A stretch of 64,000 nt of DNA from Tahibacter soli (GTDB taxonomy: Bacteria; Pseudomonadota; Gammaproteobacteria; Xanthomonadales; Rhodanobacteraceae). This document shows positions 49,489-58,054 of the stretch, in pieces; the first letter of the stretch is position 1; every line of letters starts with the position of its first letter. Position numbers and translations under genes: made by a program. The notes beneath the pieces are model-generated. The model ran no database searches and had not been told where the DNA came from. It worked only from the letters and a program-made list of their open reading frames with translations. The DNA lies in the NCBI RefSeq assembly GCF_025717065.2, contig NZ_JAOVZO020000003.1, positions 744,001 to 808,000 of the forward strand, in the 5' to 3' direction.

Positions 49489-50109
49489 ATGTATACGTTG
49501 TACGGCGCGCGCGGCTGCGGTTCGGCCGCGGTCGAAGCGGTGCTGGCGTTGGCCGGCATCGACTACGCACTCGTCGAGGCGTCGCCATGGGAACGCGGCC
49601 CCGGCTTCGAGGCGCTGTGCCGCGTCAGCCCGCTGCCGCGCATTCCGACGCTCGTGCTCGACGACGGCACGGTGCTGACGGAGAGTGCCGCGATACTCGC
49701 CTGGCTGGTCGAACGCGGCGGCGCCCGTGCGCTCGGCGCCACCGGCGACGCGGCGCGCGCGGCCGAGCTGCGCTGGACCGTGCATCTCGCCTGCAATGTT
49801 TACAACGCAATAAGTATTCGCGATTTTCCGGAGCGCTGGATCGGCGATCCCGCGCGGCACGAGGATCTGCGCGAGCACGGCCTCGCTCGCCTGCGCGAAG
49901 CGTGGAGCGCGATGGCGGGCCAGCTGACGCCGGCGCCGTATCTCGTCGGCGAGCGCCTGGGCGTGCTCGACGTCTACGCCGCGATGATGAGCCGCTGGTC
50001 CGACACGCGCGCGTGGCTGCGGCAGGCGCATCCGCACGTCGAGGCGTCGCTCGCGCTGACCGAGCGCGACGCGACCGTCGCACGCGTGTGGGCGCGACAT
50101 TTCGATTGA
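49489..50109 (+). CDS. Glutathione S-transferase family protein
   Basis: 206 residues from an ATG with AAGGGAG ahead. The N-terminal thioredoxin-fold domain (1-78) reads MYTLYGARGCGSAAVEAVL, with the cis-Pro loop PRIPTLVLDDG and the glutathione-contact motif LTESAAI. The C-terminal helical domain (85-206) has the buried Asp motif LGVLDVYAAMMSRW. The substrate cannot be predicted. Confidence 0.92.
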   Translation: MYTLYGARGCGSAAVEAVLALAGIDYALVEASPWERGPGFEALCRVSPLPRIPTLVLDDGTVLTESAAILAWLVERGGARALGATGDAARAAELRWTVHLACNVYNAISIRDFPERWIGDPARHEDLREHGLARLREAWSAMAGQLTPAPYLVGERLGVLDVYAAMMSRWSDTRAWLRQAHPHVEASLALTERDATVARVWARHFD

Positions 50110-50161
50110 GGCGCGGCGCGCACGGCGGCACAATCGACGGATTGCCACGCAAGAGCAAGCC

Positions 50162-50641
50162 ATGTCCCGCCGTATCGTCTCCCGCCGCTCGCCGATCCAC
50201 GGCAACGGCGTTTTCGCCGCCGTCGATATTCCCGCCTTCACCACGCTGATCGAATACAAAGGGCGTCTCCTGACGCACGTGCAGGCCGACCGCCTGTATC
50301 CGGACAACGCCGATTCCGGCCACACGTTCCTGTTCACGCTCAACGAGCGCTACGTGCTCGACGCGAACGTCGACGGCAACATCGCGCGCTGGATCAACCA
50401 CAGCTGCGATCCGAACTGCCGCGCGCTCGTCGCCGAGGATGCGCAGGGCCGCGCGAAGCGCGACCGCATCCTCATCGAATCGATCCGCGACATCCGCGCG
50501 GGCGAGGAGCTCGCCTACGACTACGGCATCGTGCTGGCGCAGCCGCATACGAAAAAGCTCAAGGCGATCTGGCAATGCCGCTGCGGCAGCCCGCATTGCA
50601 CCGGCACGATGCTCAAGCCGAAGAACGGCCGCGGCGGCTGA
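50162..50641 (+). CDS. Bacterial SET-domain protein (putative lysine methyltransferase)
   Basis: 159 residues consisting of little more than a SET domain. It has SPIHGNGVFAA (SAM-binding start), RWINHSCDPNC (pseudoknot core), GEELAYDYG (catalytic Tyr) and a post-SET zinc-site pattern CRCGSPHC. All expected motifs are intact. SET proteins of this compact type occur in some proteobacteria; their substrate is unclear, and acquisition from a eukaryote or another bacterium is possible. Confidence 0.92.
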   Translation: MSRRIVSRRSPIHGNGVFAAVDIPAFTTLIEYKGRLLTHVQADRLYPDNADSGHTFLFTLNERYVLDANVDGNIARWINHSCDPNCRALVAEDAQGRAKRDRILIESIRDIRAGEELAYDYGIVLAQPHTKKLKAIWQCRCGSPHCTGTMLKPKNGRGG

Positions 50642-50819
50642 GTCCGCCCCCTCGTCGCTGCGGCGGGCGCGCCGCGTGATCGTTCGCGGCGCCGCTTGAC
50701 GCTACGAAAAGCGATGGGCGCCGCGTTGCCGTGATACGGCGGCGGCGCCGCAGGAGTAAGATCGCTGCGCGGGGACGCATCGGCCGACCGGCCGGCAGAC
50801 GAGAGGAACGGGGGAAGCC

Positions 50820-52073
50820 ATGCCAGTCGACAAGAATCTGGTAGTCATCGGTGCGTCCGATGAAGAAACCGCGCACTTGCGCCTCCTGATCCGCAAGGCC
50901 GGCGGAAAGCTGACGCACCGCTGGCGCTGGGGCAGCGAGGCGGGCGCCGATCTCGTCGTGGTCGATCCCGAGGCGTTCGCCGGGCAGATGGCGCGTACCC
51001 GCGCGCTGGCCGGCGGCCTGCGCTGCGCCGTGATCGTCGATGAAATGCCGCCGTCGAGCGAGCTGGTGCTGCGCCGACCGCTGCGCGAGGAAAACGTCGT
51101 CGACGTGCTCAACCGCGCCGGCGGGGCGATGTCGATGGCGCCGCCGCTCGAAAAGGGGCGGGGCCACCTGTACCTCGACGACGACGCGCACGACGGTGCC
51201 GACATCGTCACGCGCATGTTCGAAGACGGCATCGCGTCGCATCCGCCGCTGACGCCGCGCTCGACCGAGCCGCCGGCGCTCGGCTTCGACGAAGTGTTCA
51301 GGCGCGACGAAGCGGCCGAAAAGCCGATGTTCCGCGTGCCTTTGAGTCTCGACGGCGACACGCGACTGGAAGTGACCGACGCGCCGAGCGCGCGCAGCGA
51401 GGCGCGCTGGGGCGAATCGGTCGACGCGCTCGCGCCGCAGCCGCGCGGGGCGGGGCCGAACGTCGCGTTGCCGGGCGTCAAGCGTGCCGCCGCCGACGGC
51501 AGCCGGCATGCGCTGCGCGCGTTCGTCGACCAGCCGCTGCTCGGCGGTCCGGCGCAGATCGTGCTCGAAGGCGTGCCGGCGCTCACGCTCGACCCGAAGC
51601 ATGCGACGTTCTACACGGTCGCGACGCTCGCCGAACTCGAACGTTACCTGCGCGAACCGCTCGCGCGCGCCGACTGGCGTGCGCTGACGACGGCGGAACT
51701 CGGCCAGGTGCGCGATACGCAGCCGGGTTGGCCGTACCGGCGGCTGGTGTGGCTCGACGTGCTGGTCAACTCCGACGGGAGGCTTGCATCGCAGCTCGAT
51801 CCGGGCGGCACGTACCGGCTCAAGCAGCGCCTGGAGGTCGGCGCCGACCACCGCGGCCACGAACGCATCGTCCGCGCGATGGCCGAGCCCGCGCGGCTCA
51901 ACGAGATCGCCGCGAAAGCCGGCGTGCCGATGGGCGCGGTGTTCGACGTCGTCAACGCGTATCACGCGATCGGCGAGGTCGAGTGGCAGTCGCGCGCGTC
52001 GCTGCGGGTGCCGGTGAAGCCGGAGGACAAGGGCGGGTTGTTGTCGCGGTTGAAGCGACCGTTCGGGCTGTAG
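50820..52073 (+). CDS. Hypothetical cytoplasmic protein with receiver-like N-terminus and winged-helix-like C-terminus
   Basis: 417 residues, no signal peptide. The first about 100 residues (KNLVVIGASDEETAHLRLL, ADLVVVDPEAF, LRCAVIVDEM, ELVLRRPL) alternate strand and helix like a receiver domain without its phospho-acceptor cluster. A central region with few patterns follows. Near the C-terminus ARLNEIAAKAGVPMGAVFDVVNAY looks like a winged-helix or dimerisation helix-turn-helix. I do not recognise a named family. It is followed seven bases later by the Imm35-like gene. Confidence 0.75.
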   Translation: MPVDKNLVVIGASDEETAHLRLLIRKAGGKLTHRWRWGSEAGADLVVVDPEAFAGQMARTRALAGGLRCAVIVDEMPPSSELVLRRPLREENVVDVLNRAGGAMSMAPPLEKGRGHLYLDDDAHDGADIVTRMFEDGIASHPPLTPRSTEPPALGFDEVFRRDEAAEKPMFRVPLSLDGDTRLEVTDAPSARSEARWGESVDALAPQPRGAGPNVALPGVKRAAADGSRHALRAFVDQPLLGGPAQIVLEGVPALTLDPKHATFYTVATLAELERYLREPLARADWRALTTAELGQVRDTQPGWPYRRLVWLDVLVNSDGRLASQLDPGGTYRLKQRLEVGADHRGHERIVRAMAEPARLNEIAAKAGVPMGAVFDVVNAYHAIGEVEWQSRASLRVPVKPEDKGGLLSRLKRPFGL

Positions 52074-52080
52074 CGCGGCG

Positions 52081-52368
52081 GTGGCGTTGCCGGACGCCGA
52101 GCAGGCGCGCGCGATCGCGCTGCGGATCGTGCGAGAGTTGTCCGGCCCGGACCAGAAACCGTTCGAGCTGATGCCGGAACGCACCCAAAGTCTCGACGAC
52201 GGCTGGGTGTTCTTCTACCAGTCGGCGGAATTCGTGCGAACCGGCGATCCGCTGTCGGCGCTCGCCGGCAACTGCCCGATCTTCGTCATGCGTGACGGAA
52301 CGGTGCATCTGTTGCCGACGTATTGGACATGGGAGCGGGGCGTCGAAAGCGTTCGTCGCGGCGGATGA
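52081..52368 (+). CDS. Imm35/YrhB-like small protein
   Basis: 95 residues from a GTG seven bases after the upstream stop. DDGWVFFYQSAEFVRTGDP followed by LAGNCPIFVMRDG is the signature of the Imm35 (YrhB) family, often immunity proteins of polymorphic toxins but also found alone. No toxin gene is adjacent, so it is an orphan or housekeeping member. Confidence 0.8.
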   Translation: MALPDAEQARAIALRIVRELSGPDQKPFELMPERTQSLDDGWVFFYQSAEFVRTGDPLSALAGNCPIFVMRDGTVHLLPTYWTWERGVESVRRGG

Positions 52369-52414
52369 CGCTGCCTGTTGCGTCAAAAGATCCAGCCGTC
52401 CGGCTTCTTGCCGA

Positions 52415-52460
52415 TGTGCTTTGTAACATAATGAATAGTATGGATAAGAATACTTGTTCC
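52415..52460 (+). promoter_or_regulatory. A+T-rich putative promoter region
   Basis: TTGTAACATAATG followed by AATAGTATGGATAAGAATAC is far richer in A+T than the surroundings, and lies 115-160 bases before the next gene. A -35 like TTGTAA and -10 like TAAGAAT are 18 bases apart. The choice of boxes is weak. Confidence 0.3.
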
Positions 52461-52575
52461 TGAGGATGCCGAATCGCATGCTTGGGCGCGCCTCGCTCAA
52501 CCGCAGTTTTCGCGAGGTACAGCGTCAATTCGATTGCGTGCGGTATGGCTTTCTTTTGGAGCAAGGAATCCAACG

Positions 52576-53115
52576 ATGAAAAGCTTTTTTTCGATTGCGA
52601 CTTTGGCTGCTTTTTTGTTTGCGTTCAGTTCCGCCACAGCGGTGCCAAGCAGCGCTTCCTTTAGCGAGACCGCCGAGTTCGTCGCTGAAAAGGAGCGTGA
52701 TGCGAGAGTTGGCGAGAGCCTGCTCTCGCCGATCCGCACGAGCGCGGAATTAAGTGCGTATTTGCAATTGCACAAGACAAGCCCGTTCAATGCGCTCAGC
52801 AAGCGTTCGCAGCAACTCTTCGTTGAAAGCTTGGTTTTTACCGAGAATGGATTGGCGAGCTACCGCTATCGCGAACTCGAGTCCGAACTCACTCCTCGGC
52901 AGGCGTTCGAATTGTTGAGTTTGTTCGGTGCACAGAAAACGCTCGGTTATCTTCAGTTCGCGCAAGCCTCAAGCGAAGAGAGCAACGCGGCGGCGAAGTT
53001 GGCGCCAGTCCTCCTGGACGACCACAAAGGCTACAGGTGCGTGCCGCCGGCGACGTGCCAGTCTTCGATGGACCACATTTGTATCGGCGCAAATTGCGGC
53101 ATGTATCCGTGGTAG
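52576..53115 (+). CDS. Secreted protein with four-cysteine C-terminal tail
   Basis: 179 residues with a signal peptide (MKSFFSIATLAAFLFAFSSATA). The middle is helical (LSAYLQLHKTSPFNALSKRSQ, LTPRQAFELLSLFGAQKT shown in part). The only cysteines are in the last 25 residues: C155, C161, C169 and C174, in YRCVPPATC and ICIGANCGMYPW. AAGGA precedes the ATG. Base composition is clearly less G+C-rich than its neighbours, with more TTT and AAA codons, suggesting late acquisition. No family recognised. The next gene encodes a thioredoxin-like protein. Confidence 0.75.
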   Translation: MKSFFSIATLAAFLFAFSSATAVPSSASFSETAEFVAEKERDARVGESLLSPIRTSAELSAYLQLHKTSPFNALSKRSQQLFVESLVFTENGLASYRYRELESELTPRQAFELLSLFGAQKTLGYLQFAQASSEESNAAAKLAPVLLDDHKGYRCVPPATCQSSMDHICIGANCGMYPW

Positions 53116-53176
53116 ACGCTGGGTAGTGGAATCCTGCGCACTGCCGGTTGAGTAGTGCGCTTTCGCAGGAGGCCGA

Positions 53177-54085
53177 ATGCATCTCTCTGTTCTATTTGCG
53201 CTGGTTGCCGCAATCGCATCTTCGCCGCCATGTCTGTCGGCCGAAGTGTTCGAAGCGCCGCTCCGACAAATGAGACGGATAGACGCCGAGTTCGCCGAAC
53301 CGTCGCAGAAAGCGCCGCTGCTCGAAAAAGAACTGACGTCGATCGTCGCGACCGCGGAAAGCAAAGGACTCGCAGCGCTCGGCGACGACGACGCGCGCGA
53401 TCTCTACGACGCGGCGCGGATGGCCGCGTACTACGGCTACGGAGCGCGCGCGGCATCGACGATGCGCCGCGCGTGGGACGAACTCGCTCGCCGGCGCATC
53501 GCGCCCCCGGGCTCGGCCGACGAGGTCGTCGAGACGCATGTCGCGGCCCGTCTGTTCGACGACGCGAGCGTCTTTCATCGTCGGCATACCCAAGCGGTGA
53601 CGATTCCGCTGCCGGCGTTCGTCGACCTGCGCGCCCGACCTCGCGGGCCGACACTGCTCGAAGTGGCAGACGACGGTTCGACCTTGCGTCGACGAGAGTT
53701 TCCCGGCGCGGCGGTCGTCGTCGTGGGATCGCCGTGGTGCGGGTTTTCGCGTGCGGCCACTACGGCGATCGAAGACGACCGCGAACTCGCGACGGTCATG
53801 GCCGGGCATGCCAGATGGCTGATCCCGCAGCAGATCGTTCGCGACGTACGCGCCGTCGCGCGCTGGAACCGCGAACACCCGACGGCTGCCATGGCGATGA
53901 TCTATCGTCGGAGCGAATGGCCTTACATCCGGTCGAGCGCGACGCCGGCGTTCTATTTTTTCCGCGACGGACAACTCGTCTCGTCGTTCAGCGGCTGGGC
54001 CGGTGCGGAGCAGAAGGCCGCGCTGCTCGCGGGGTTGCGGGCGGCGGGCGTCGTCTCAGGCGCGGAGTCGACGCAAGCCGACTGA
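53177..54085 (+). CDS. Secreted thioredoxin-like protein with single active-site Cys (CGFS)
   Basis: 302 residues with a signal peptide (about 1-22, ending LSA). Residues 25-135 are helical. The C-terminal domain resembles a thioredoxin fold: strand FPGAAVVVVGSPWCGFS with C188, then helix, and a cis-Pro segment ATPAFYFFRDG near 256-266. The second Cys of CxxC is replaced, giving the monothiol CGFS pattern known from glutaredoxins. C19 is in the signal peptide, so C188 is the only mature cysteine. It starts 61 bases after the Cys-tail gene in the same direction, so the two may act together. Confidence 0.78.
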   Translation: MHLSVLFALVAAIASSPPCLSAEVFEAPLRQMRRIDAEFAEPSQKAPLLEKELTSIVATAESKGLAALGDDDARDLYDAARMAAYYGYGARAASTMRRAWDELARRRIAPPGSADEVVETHVAARLFDDASVFHRRHTQAVTIPLPAFVDLRARPRGPTLLEVADDGSTLRRREFPGAAVVVVGSPWCGFSRAATTAIEDDRELATVMAGHARWLIPQQIVRDVRAVARWNREHPTAAMAMIYRRSEWPYIRSSATPAFYFFRDGQLVSSFSGWAGAEQKAALLAGLRAAGVVSGAESTQAD

Positions 54086-54097
54086 CGCGGCCGCCGC

Positions 54098-55183
54098 CTA
54101 CCGCTTCGCGAACCGATAATGCGCCACCTTCCACTCTTCCCCGTTGCGATAACCGAACAATTCGGCGCACGACATCCAGAACATGCGCCAGCGCTGCGCC
54201 CATAGCGCGGCGCCCGCGCGGCCGTACGCCGCTTCGAGCACCTTGAGCACCTCGCCGCGGTGCGCGTCCTGGTTCGCGAGCCAGTGGTTCGCCGTGTTGC
54301 GGTAGTGCAGCCCCGACAGTTCCCATTGCGCGTCGAGCGCCAGGTCGTGCTGGAACCGCGACAGCGTCGCGACCGACGGCATCAGGCCGCCGGTGAAGAA
54401 ATGGCGGCCCATCCAGTTGTCGTCGCCCGCCGTCTCGAACGGATACATCAGGTCGCGGTGGCAGAAGATGTGCACGAACAGGTTGCCGCCAGGCGCCAGC
54501 CACGACGCGATGCGCGCCAGCAGCGTCCGGTAGTTGCGCATGTGCTCGAACATCTCGATCGACACGGCGCGGTCGTAGCGTGCGGCGTCGAGGGTCAGCC
54601 GGTTGACGTCCTGCGTGATCACCGCGACGTTGTCGATGCCGAGCGCGCGGCAGCGCGCCTCGATGAATTCGCGCTGCGGCCGCGAGTTGGATACCGCCGT
54701 GATGCGCGCATACGGATGGCGCTGCGCCATCCACAGCGTCAGCGAGCCCCAGCCGCAGCCGAGCTCGAGAATCTCCTGGCCGTCGGCGAGTCCCGCGCGC
54801 TCGCCGTACAGCGCGAGCATCGCGTCTTCGGCCTGCGCGAGCGTCTCATCGCCGCGCGGGTAGTACGCGCTCGAGTATTTCAGGCGCGGCCCGAGGCACA
54901 GCTCGAAGAACCGGGCCGGCAGTTCGTAGTGCTGCTCGTTCGCCGCATCGGTGTGCAGCGCGAGCGGGCTGCGGTCGAGTTCGGCCAGTCGCGCCTCGAA
55001 GCGCGCGCGCACCGCCTCGTCGCCGCCTTCGCGCTCTTCGCGCAGGCGCTGCGCGCAGCGGCGGCGGATGCCCAGGCGCGTCATCGCGTCGGGCAGGTAG
55101 CCGCGTTCGCACAGGCCGAGCAGTCCCGCCGCCGGCCGGTCTTTCGCCAGTTGCCGCAATGCCGCGTTCGCGCTGTGCGTCAT
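54098..55183 (-). CDS. CFA-synthase-like SAM-dependent methyltransferase
   Basis: 361 residues. It is related to cyclopropane-fatty-acid synthase but diverged: the SAM-binding LELGCGWGSLTLW motif, VSIEMFEHM and a C-terminal amphipathic region are present. It lacks the first about 60 residues of canonical Cfa. It is the last gene of the six-gene lipid operon and overlaps DUF1295 by four bases. A second CFA-like enzyme (57245) is in the same operon, so the two probably add methyl groups to different lipid intermediates. Confidence 0.88.
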   Translation of the reverse strand: MTHSANAALRQLAKDRPAAGLLGLCERGYLPDAMTRLGIRRRCAQRLREEREGGDEAVRARFEARLAELDRSPLALHTDAANEQHYELPARFFELCLGPRLKYSSAYYPRGDETLAQAEDAMLALYGERAGLADGQEILELGCGWGSLTLWMAQRHPYARITAVSNSRPQREFIEARCRALGIDNVAVITQDVNRLTLDAARYDRAVSIEMFEHMRNYRTLLARIASWLAPGGNLFVHIFCHRDLMYPFETAGDDNWMGRHFFTGGLMPSVATLSRFQHDLALDAQWELSGLHYRNTANHWLANQDAHRGEVLKVLEAAYGRAGAALWAQRWRMFWMSCAELFGYRNGEEWKVAHYRFAKR

Positions 55184-55962
55184 GACGCCCTCCGCTTCGG
55201 AAACCAGGGAACGAAGATGCTGGTGCGGCGCTGGTAATCGCGGTAGTCGTCGCCGCGCGAACGCAGCGCCTGCGCCTCGACGAACGGTATCCCCGTGATC
55301 CAGCATAGCGCGACGAGCATCAGCGCGGGGCCGAGCCACGCCAGCCACGCGTGCGGCGCCCCGACCGCGAGGCAGACGTACGCGAACCAGTGCAGCCACT
55401 CGAAGAAGTAGTTCGGGTGCCGCGAATAGCGCCACAGGCCGGCGCGGCACGTTCTGCCGCGGTTGCGCGGATCGCGGCGGAACTGCGCCAGCTGCATGTC
55501 GGCGACGGTTTCGCCGCTGACCGCGAGCGCCCACACGACGACGCCGGCGGCGATCCACGGCGTGACGTACGCGTCCGGGTTGCCGGCGGCGGCGAGAAAC
55601 GGCAGCGAGAACAGCGCGACGAGCACCGCCTGGAACTGAAAAAAGAAAAAGAACTTCAGCTGATCGTCGCGCCAGTGCCGGCGCAGGTGGCGGTAGCGGC
55701 CGTCCTCGTGTTCCGTGAGCACGCGCGCGAGCACGTGCATGCACAGGCGAAAGCCCCAGAAGCCGCCGAGCACGGCGACCGCGAAGCGCGCGACGACGCC
55801 GCCCTCGGCGACGCCGGCGTAGAACAGCGCGGCGAAGCTCATGCACGCGGCCCACACCGCGTCGACGACGCCGGCGTTGCGCGTGCGCCGCTGCAGCAGC
55901 CAGGCCGCGAGCATCGCGACGGCCGACACGGCCCAGACGACGGCGACGGGCTCGAAGTTCAC
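55180..55962 (-). CDS. DUF1295 membrane protein (steroid 5-alpha-reductase/ICMT-like)
   Basis: 260 residues from a GTG that overlaps the cfa stop by four bases. About six helices are expected. WRYSRHPNYFFEWLHW near the C-terminus is the NAD(P)H/SAM-pocket motif shared by DUF1295, ICMT and steroid reductases. FFFFFQFQAVLVALFSLP is a striking Phe-rich segment. It probably reduces or methylates a lipid product of its neighbours. Confidence 0.9.
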   Translation of the reverse strand: MNFEPVAVVWAVSAVAMLAAWLLQRRTRNAGVVDAVWAACMSFAALFYAGVAEGGVVARFAVAVLGGFWGFRLCMHVLARVLTEHEDGRYRHLRRHWRDDQLKFFFFFQFQAVLVALFSLPFLAAAGNPDAYVTPWIAAGVVVWALAVSGETVADMQLAQFRRDPRNRGRTCRAGLWRYSRHPNYFFEWLHWFAYVCLAVGAPHAWLAWLGPALMLVALCWITGIPFVEAQALRSRGDDYRDYQRRTSIFVPWFPKRRAS

Positions 55963-57245
55963 GCGCGCGCCAGCCCCGGTACGAACGCCTCGCGCCGGTT
56001 GCCCGGCCGCGCGAGCAGCATCTGCGCCGTGCCGATCGAACGTTCGCGAAAACCGCCCTCGCAGTACGCGAGGTAGTACTCCCACAACCGGATGAAGCGC
56101 TCGTCGAAGCCTTGCGCGCGCACGTCGGCCAGACGCGACATGAAACGCTCCCGCCACGCCTTGAGCGTCAGCGCGTAGCTGGTGCCGATGTCCTCGAGGT
56201 TGACGAGCCGCAGGTCGCCGGTGCGCGAGAGCGCGCCGACGATCGCGCCGACCGACGGGATGAAGCTGCCGGGAAACACATAGCGCTTGATGAAATCGAC
56301 CGACCTCAACGCCTGCGCGTAGCGGTGCTCTTCGATCGTGATCGCCTGGATCAGCGCGAGGCCGTGCGGTTCGAGCCGGTCGACGAGGCGGCGGCAGTAG
56401 GTATCGAGATACTGGTGGCCGATCGCTTCGATCATTTCGATCGACACGAGCTTGTCGTAGCGGCCTTCGAGTTCGCGATAGTCGCGATTGAGCACGGTCA
56501 CGCGATCGGCGAGGCCGGCCGCGGCGACGCGCGCGACGGCGAGCTCGTACTGCTCGCGCGAGATCGTCGTCGTCGTGACGTGGCAGCCGTGGCGCGCCGC
56601 CGCGTGCAGGGCGAAGCCGCCCCAGCCGGTGCCGATCTCGAGCACGCGGTCGCCGGGTTTCAGGTCGAGCTTGGCGCAGATGCGGTCGAGCTTGCGCGTC
56701 GACGCGGTGTCGATCGATTCGTCTTCGTGCGCGAACAGCGCCGATGAATACATGAGATCGTCGGACAGGAACAGCCGGAAGAACGCGTTGCCGAGGTCGT
56801 AGTGCGCCGCGATGTTGCGCCGGCTGCCGGCGTGCGTGTTGCGCCTGAGCGCGTTCCACGCGCGCATCATGAGGCCGCCCCAGCGTGCGAGCCCCGTTTC
56901 CATCGCGTCGAGATGGTCGCGGTTGCGCACGAGCATGCGCACGAGCGCGACGAGATCGTCGCACTCCCACAGCCCGTCGATGTACGCCTCGGCGGCGCCG
57001 ACGCTGCCGTTCGCGGCGACGCAACGATAGAACGCCGGGTCGTGCACGCGGACGCGCGCCCGCAGCGTGTCGGCGCCGGCCGGCGCGTCCACGCCGAGTT
57101 CGGCGACGCCGAGCGCGTCGGTCATCGTCAGTCGCGATTGCGAGAGCGTACCCATCTGTTGCAGCAGCCGGTGGCGGAGCGAGCGGTCGAATGCGCCGTA
57201 GCGCGTCGAAAATGCAACGGCGGCGACCTTCGTGGTGTCGTTCAT
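55959..57245 (-). CDS. cfa: Cyclopropane-fatty-acyl-phospholipid synthase family methyltransferase
   Basis: 428 residues from an ATG with AGGAG ahead. An N-terminal lipid-binding domain (EAYIDGLWECDDLVALV) precedes the SAM domain with VLEIGTGWGGFALHAA and SIEMIEAIGHQY; the catalytic carbonate-binding region is in FIKRYVFPGSFIPS. It adds a methylene or methyl carbon from SAM to unsaturated acyl chains of phospholipids. Context with a desaturase and a flavoprotein favours methylation followed by oxidation (furan or branched chain) over plain cyclopropane. Confidence 0.94.
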   Translation of the reverse strand: MNDTTKVAAVAFSTRYGAFDRSLRHRLLQQMGTLSQSRLTMTDALGVAELGVDAPAGADTLRARVRVHDPAFYRCVAANGSVGAAEAYIDGLWECDDLVALVRMLVRNRDHLDAMETGLARWGGLMMRAWNALRRNTHAGSRRNIAAHYDLGNAFFRLFLSDDLMYSSALFAHEDESIDTASTRKLDRICAKLDLKPGDRVLEIGTGWGGFALHAAARHGCHVTTTTISREQYELAVARVAAAGLADRVTVLNRDYRELEGRYDKLVSIEMIEAIGHQYLDTYCRRLVDRLEPHGLALIQAITIEEHRYAQALRSVDFIKRYVFPGSFIPSVGAIVGALSRTGDLRLVNLEDIGTSYALTLKAWRERFMSRLADVRAQGFDERFIRLWEYYLAYCEGGFRERSIGTAQMLLARPGNRREAFVPGLARA

Positions 57246-58054
57246 GCACGCTCCTGCGATTTGGCGGGGTGAGGGTAAACCGGATTGCGTCGTAGAAAGA
57301 TCAAGAGCGCCTGCCAGTGGATCGCCGCGACCACGCGCAGCGTCATCGCCGGAAACCGCCACAGCACGCGGCGCAGGTTCGCCGCGGTCCACGGGCGGCG
57401 CTCGAGCACGAGCGTCGCGTCGAATTCGCGTTCGCCGCCGTCGGTCACGTTCATGTGCACGCGCAGCATCTCGCCAGGCTCGGTGAAGCGCCATGCGTAG
57501 TCGCGTGCGAGCGGAAGGAACGGCGAGACGTGGAACGCCTTGCCGAAATCCCAGCGCAGCGCGCTGCCGCGGCGATCGGCCGCGTCGACCGCGAGCACGT
57601 AGCTGTGACGTTCGCGCCACGGCGTGTTCGTGATTTCGGCGACGATGCAGCGCAGCAAACCGGCCTTGTCATAGCAATAGTAGAAAGTCACCGGATTGAA
57701 GCAATGTCCCAAATAGCGCAGATGCGTGAGCATTCGAATCACGCCGTCGGGCCGCGCGCCGGTCGCTTCAAAAACGCGCTGCCGCACGGCTTCGTCCAGC
57801 GGCACGGCCGGGTCGCCGAGGTAGTCGGCGCGGCGAAACTCGACGACGTTGCGCCGGCCGACCGAGAACAACCGGCGCTGCGCGAACAGCGCGTCGATTT
57901 CGGCGAGGTCGAGGTACATCAGGCACAGGCGATAGCGGAACGCGTGCGGGTGCGGCGCGTAGCGGCGATGGCGCACCCAGCCTTCGTAGACGGCGCTGGC
58001 GGGCGTCTTGCCGGCGTCGCTGCGATCGTTGCGGCTGTTCTCGTTCACGGTCAT
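57242..58054 (-). CDS. DUF1365 family protein
   Basis: 270 residues. The motif VYEGWVRHRRYAPHPHAFRYRLCLMY (in parts: GWVRHRRY, HPHAFRYRL) and LGHCFNPVTFYYCYD are DUF1365 hallmarks, rich in His and Tyr. DUF1365 is almost always found between a flavoprotein and a CFA-type synthase, and its activity is unproven. It overlaps both neighbours by four bases. No membrane signal at the N-terminus. Confidence 0.93.
   Translation of the reverse strand: MTVNENSRNDRSDAGKTPASAVYEGWVRHRRYAPHPHAFRYRLCLMYLDLAEIDALFAQRRLFSVGRRNVVEFRRADYLGDPAVPLDEAVRQRVFEATGARPDGVIRMLTHLRYLGHCFNPVTFYYCYDKAGLLRCIVAEITNTPWRERHSYVLAVDAADRRGSALRWDFGKAFHVSPFLPLARDYAWRFTEPGEMLRVHMNVTDGGEREFDATLVLERRPWTAANLRRVLWRFPAMTLRVVAAIHWQALLIFLRRNPVYPHPAKSQERA

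Noticed and set aside
52081-52368. Toxin-immunity pair including the Imm35-like gene
   Set aside because: Neither neighbour shows toxin domains or secretion markers, so only the immunity-like family can be stated.
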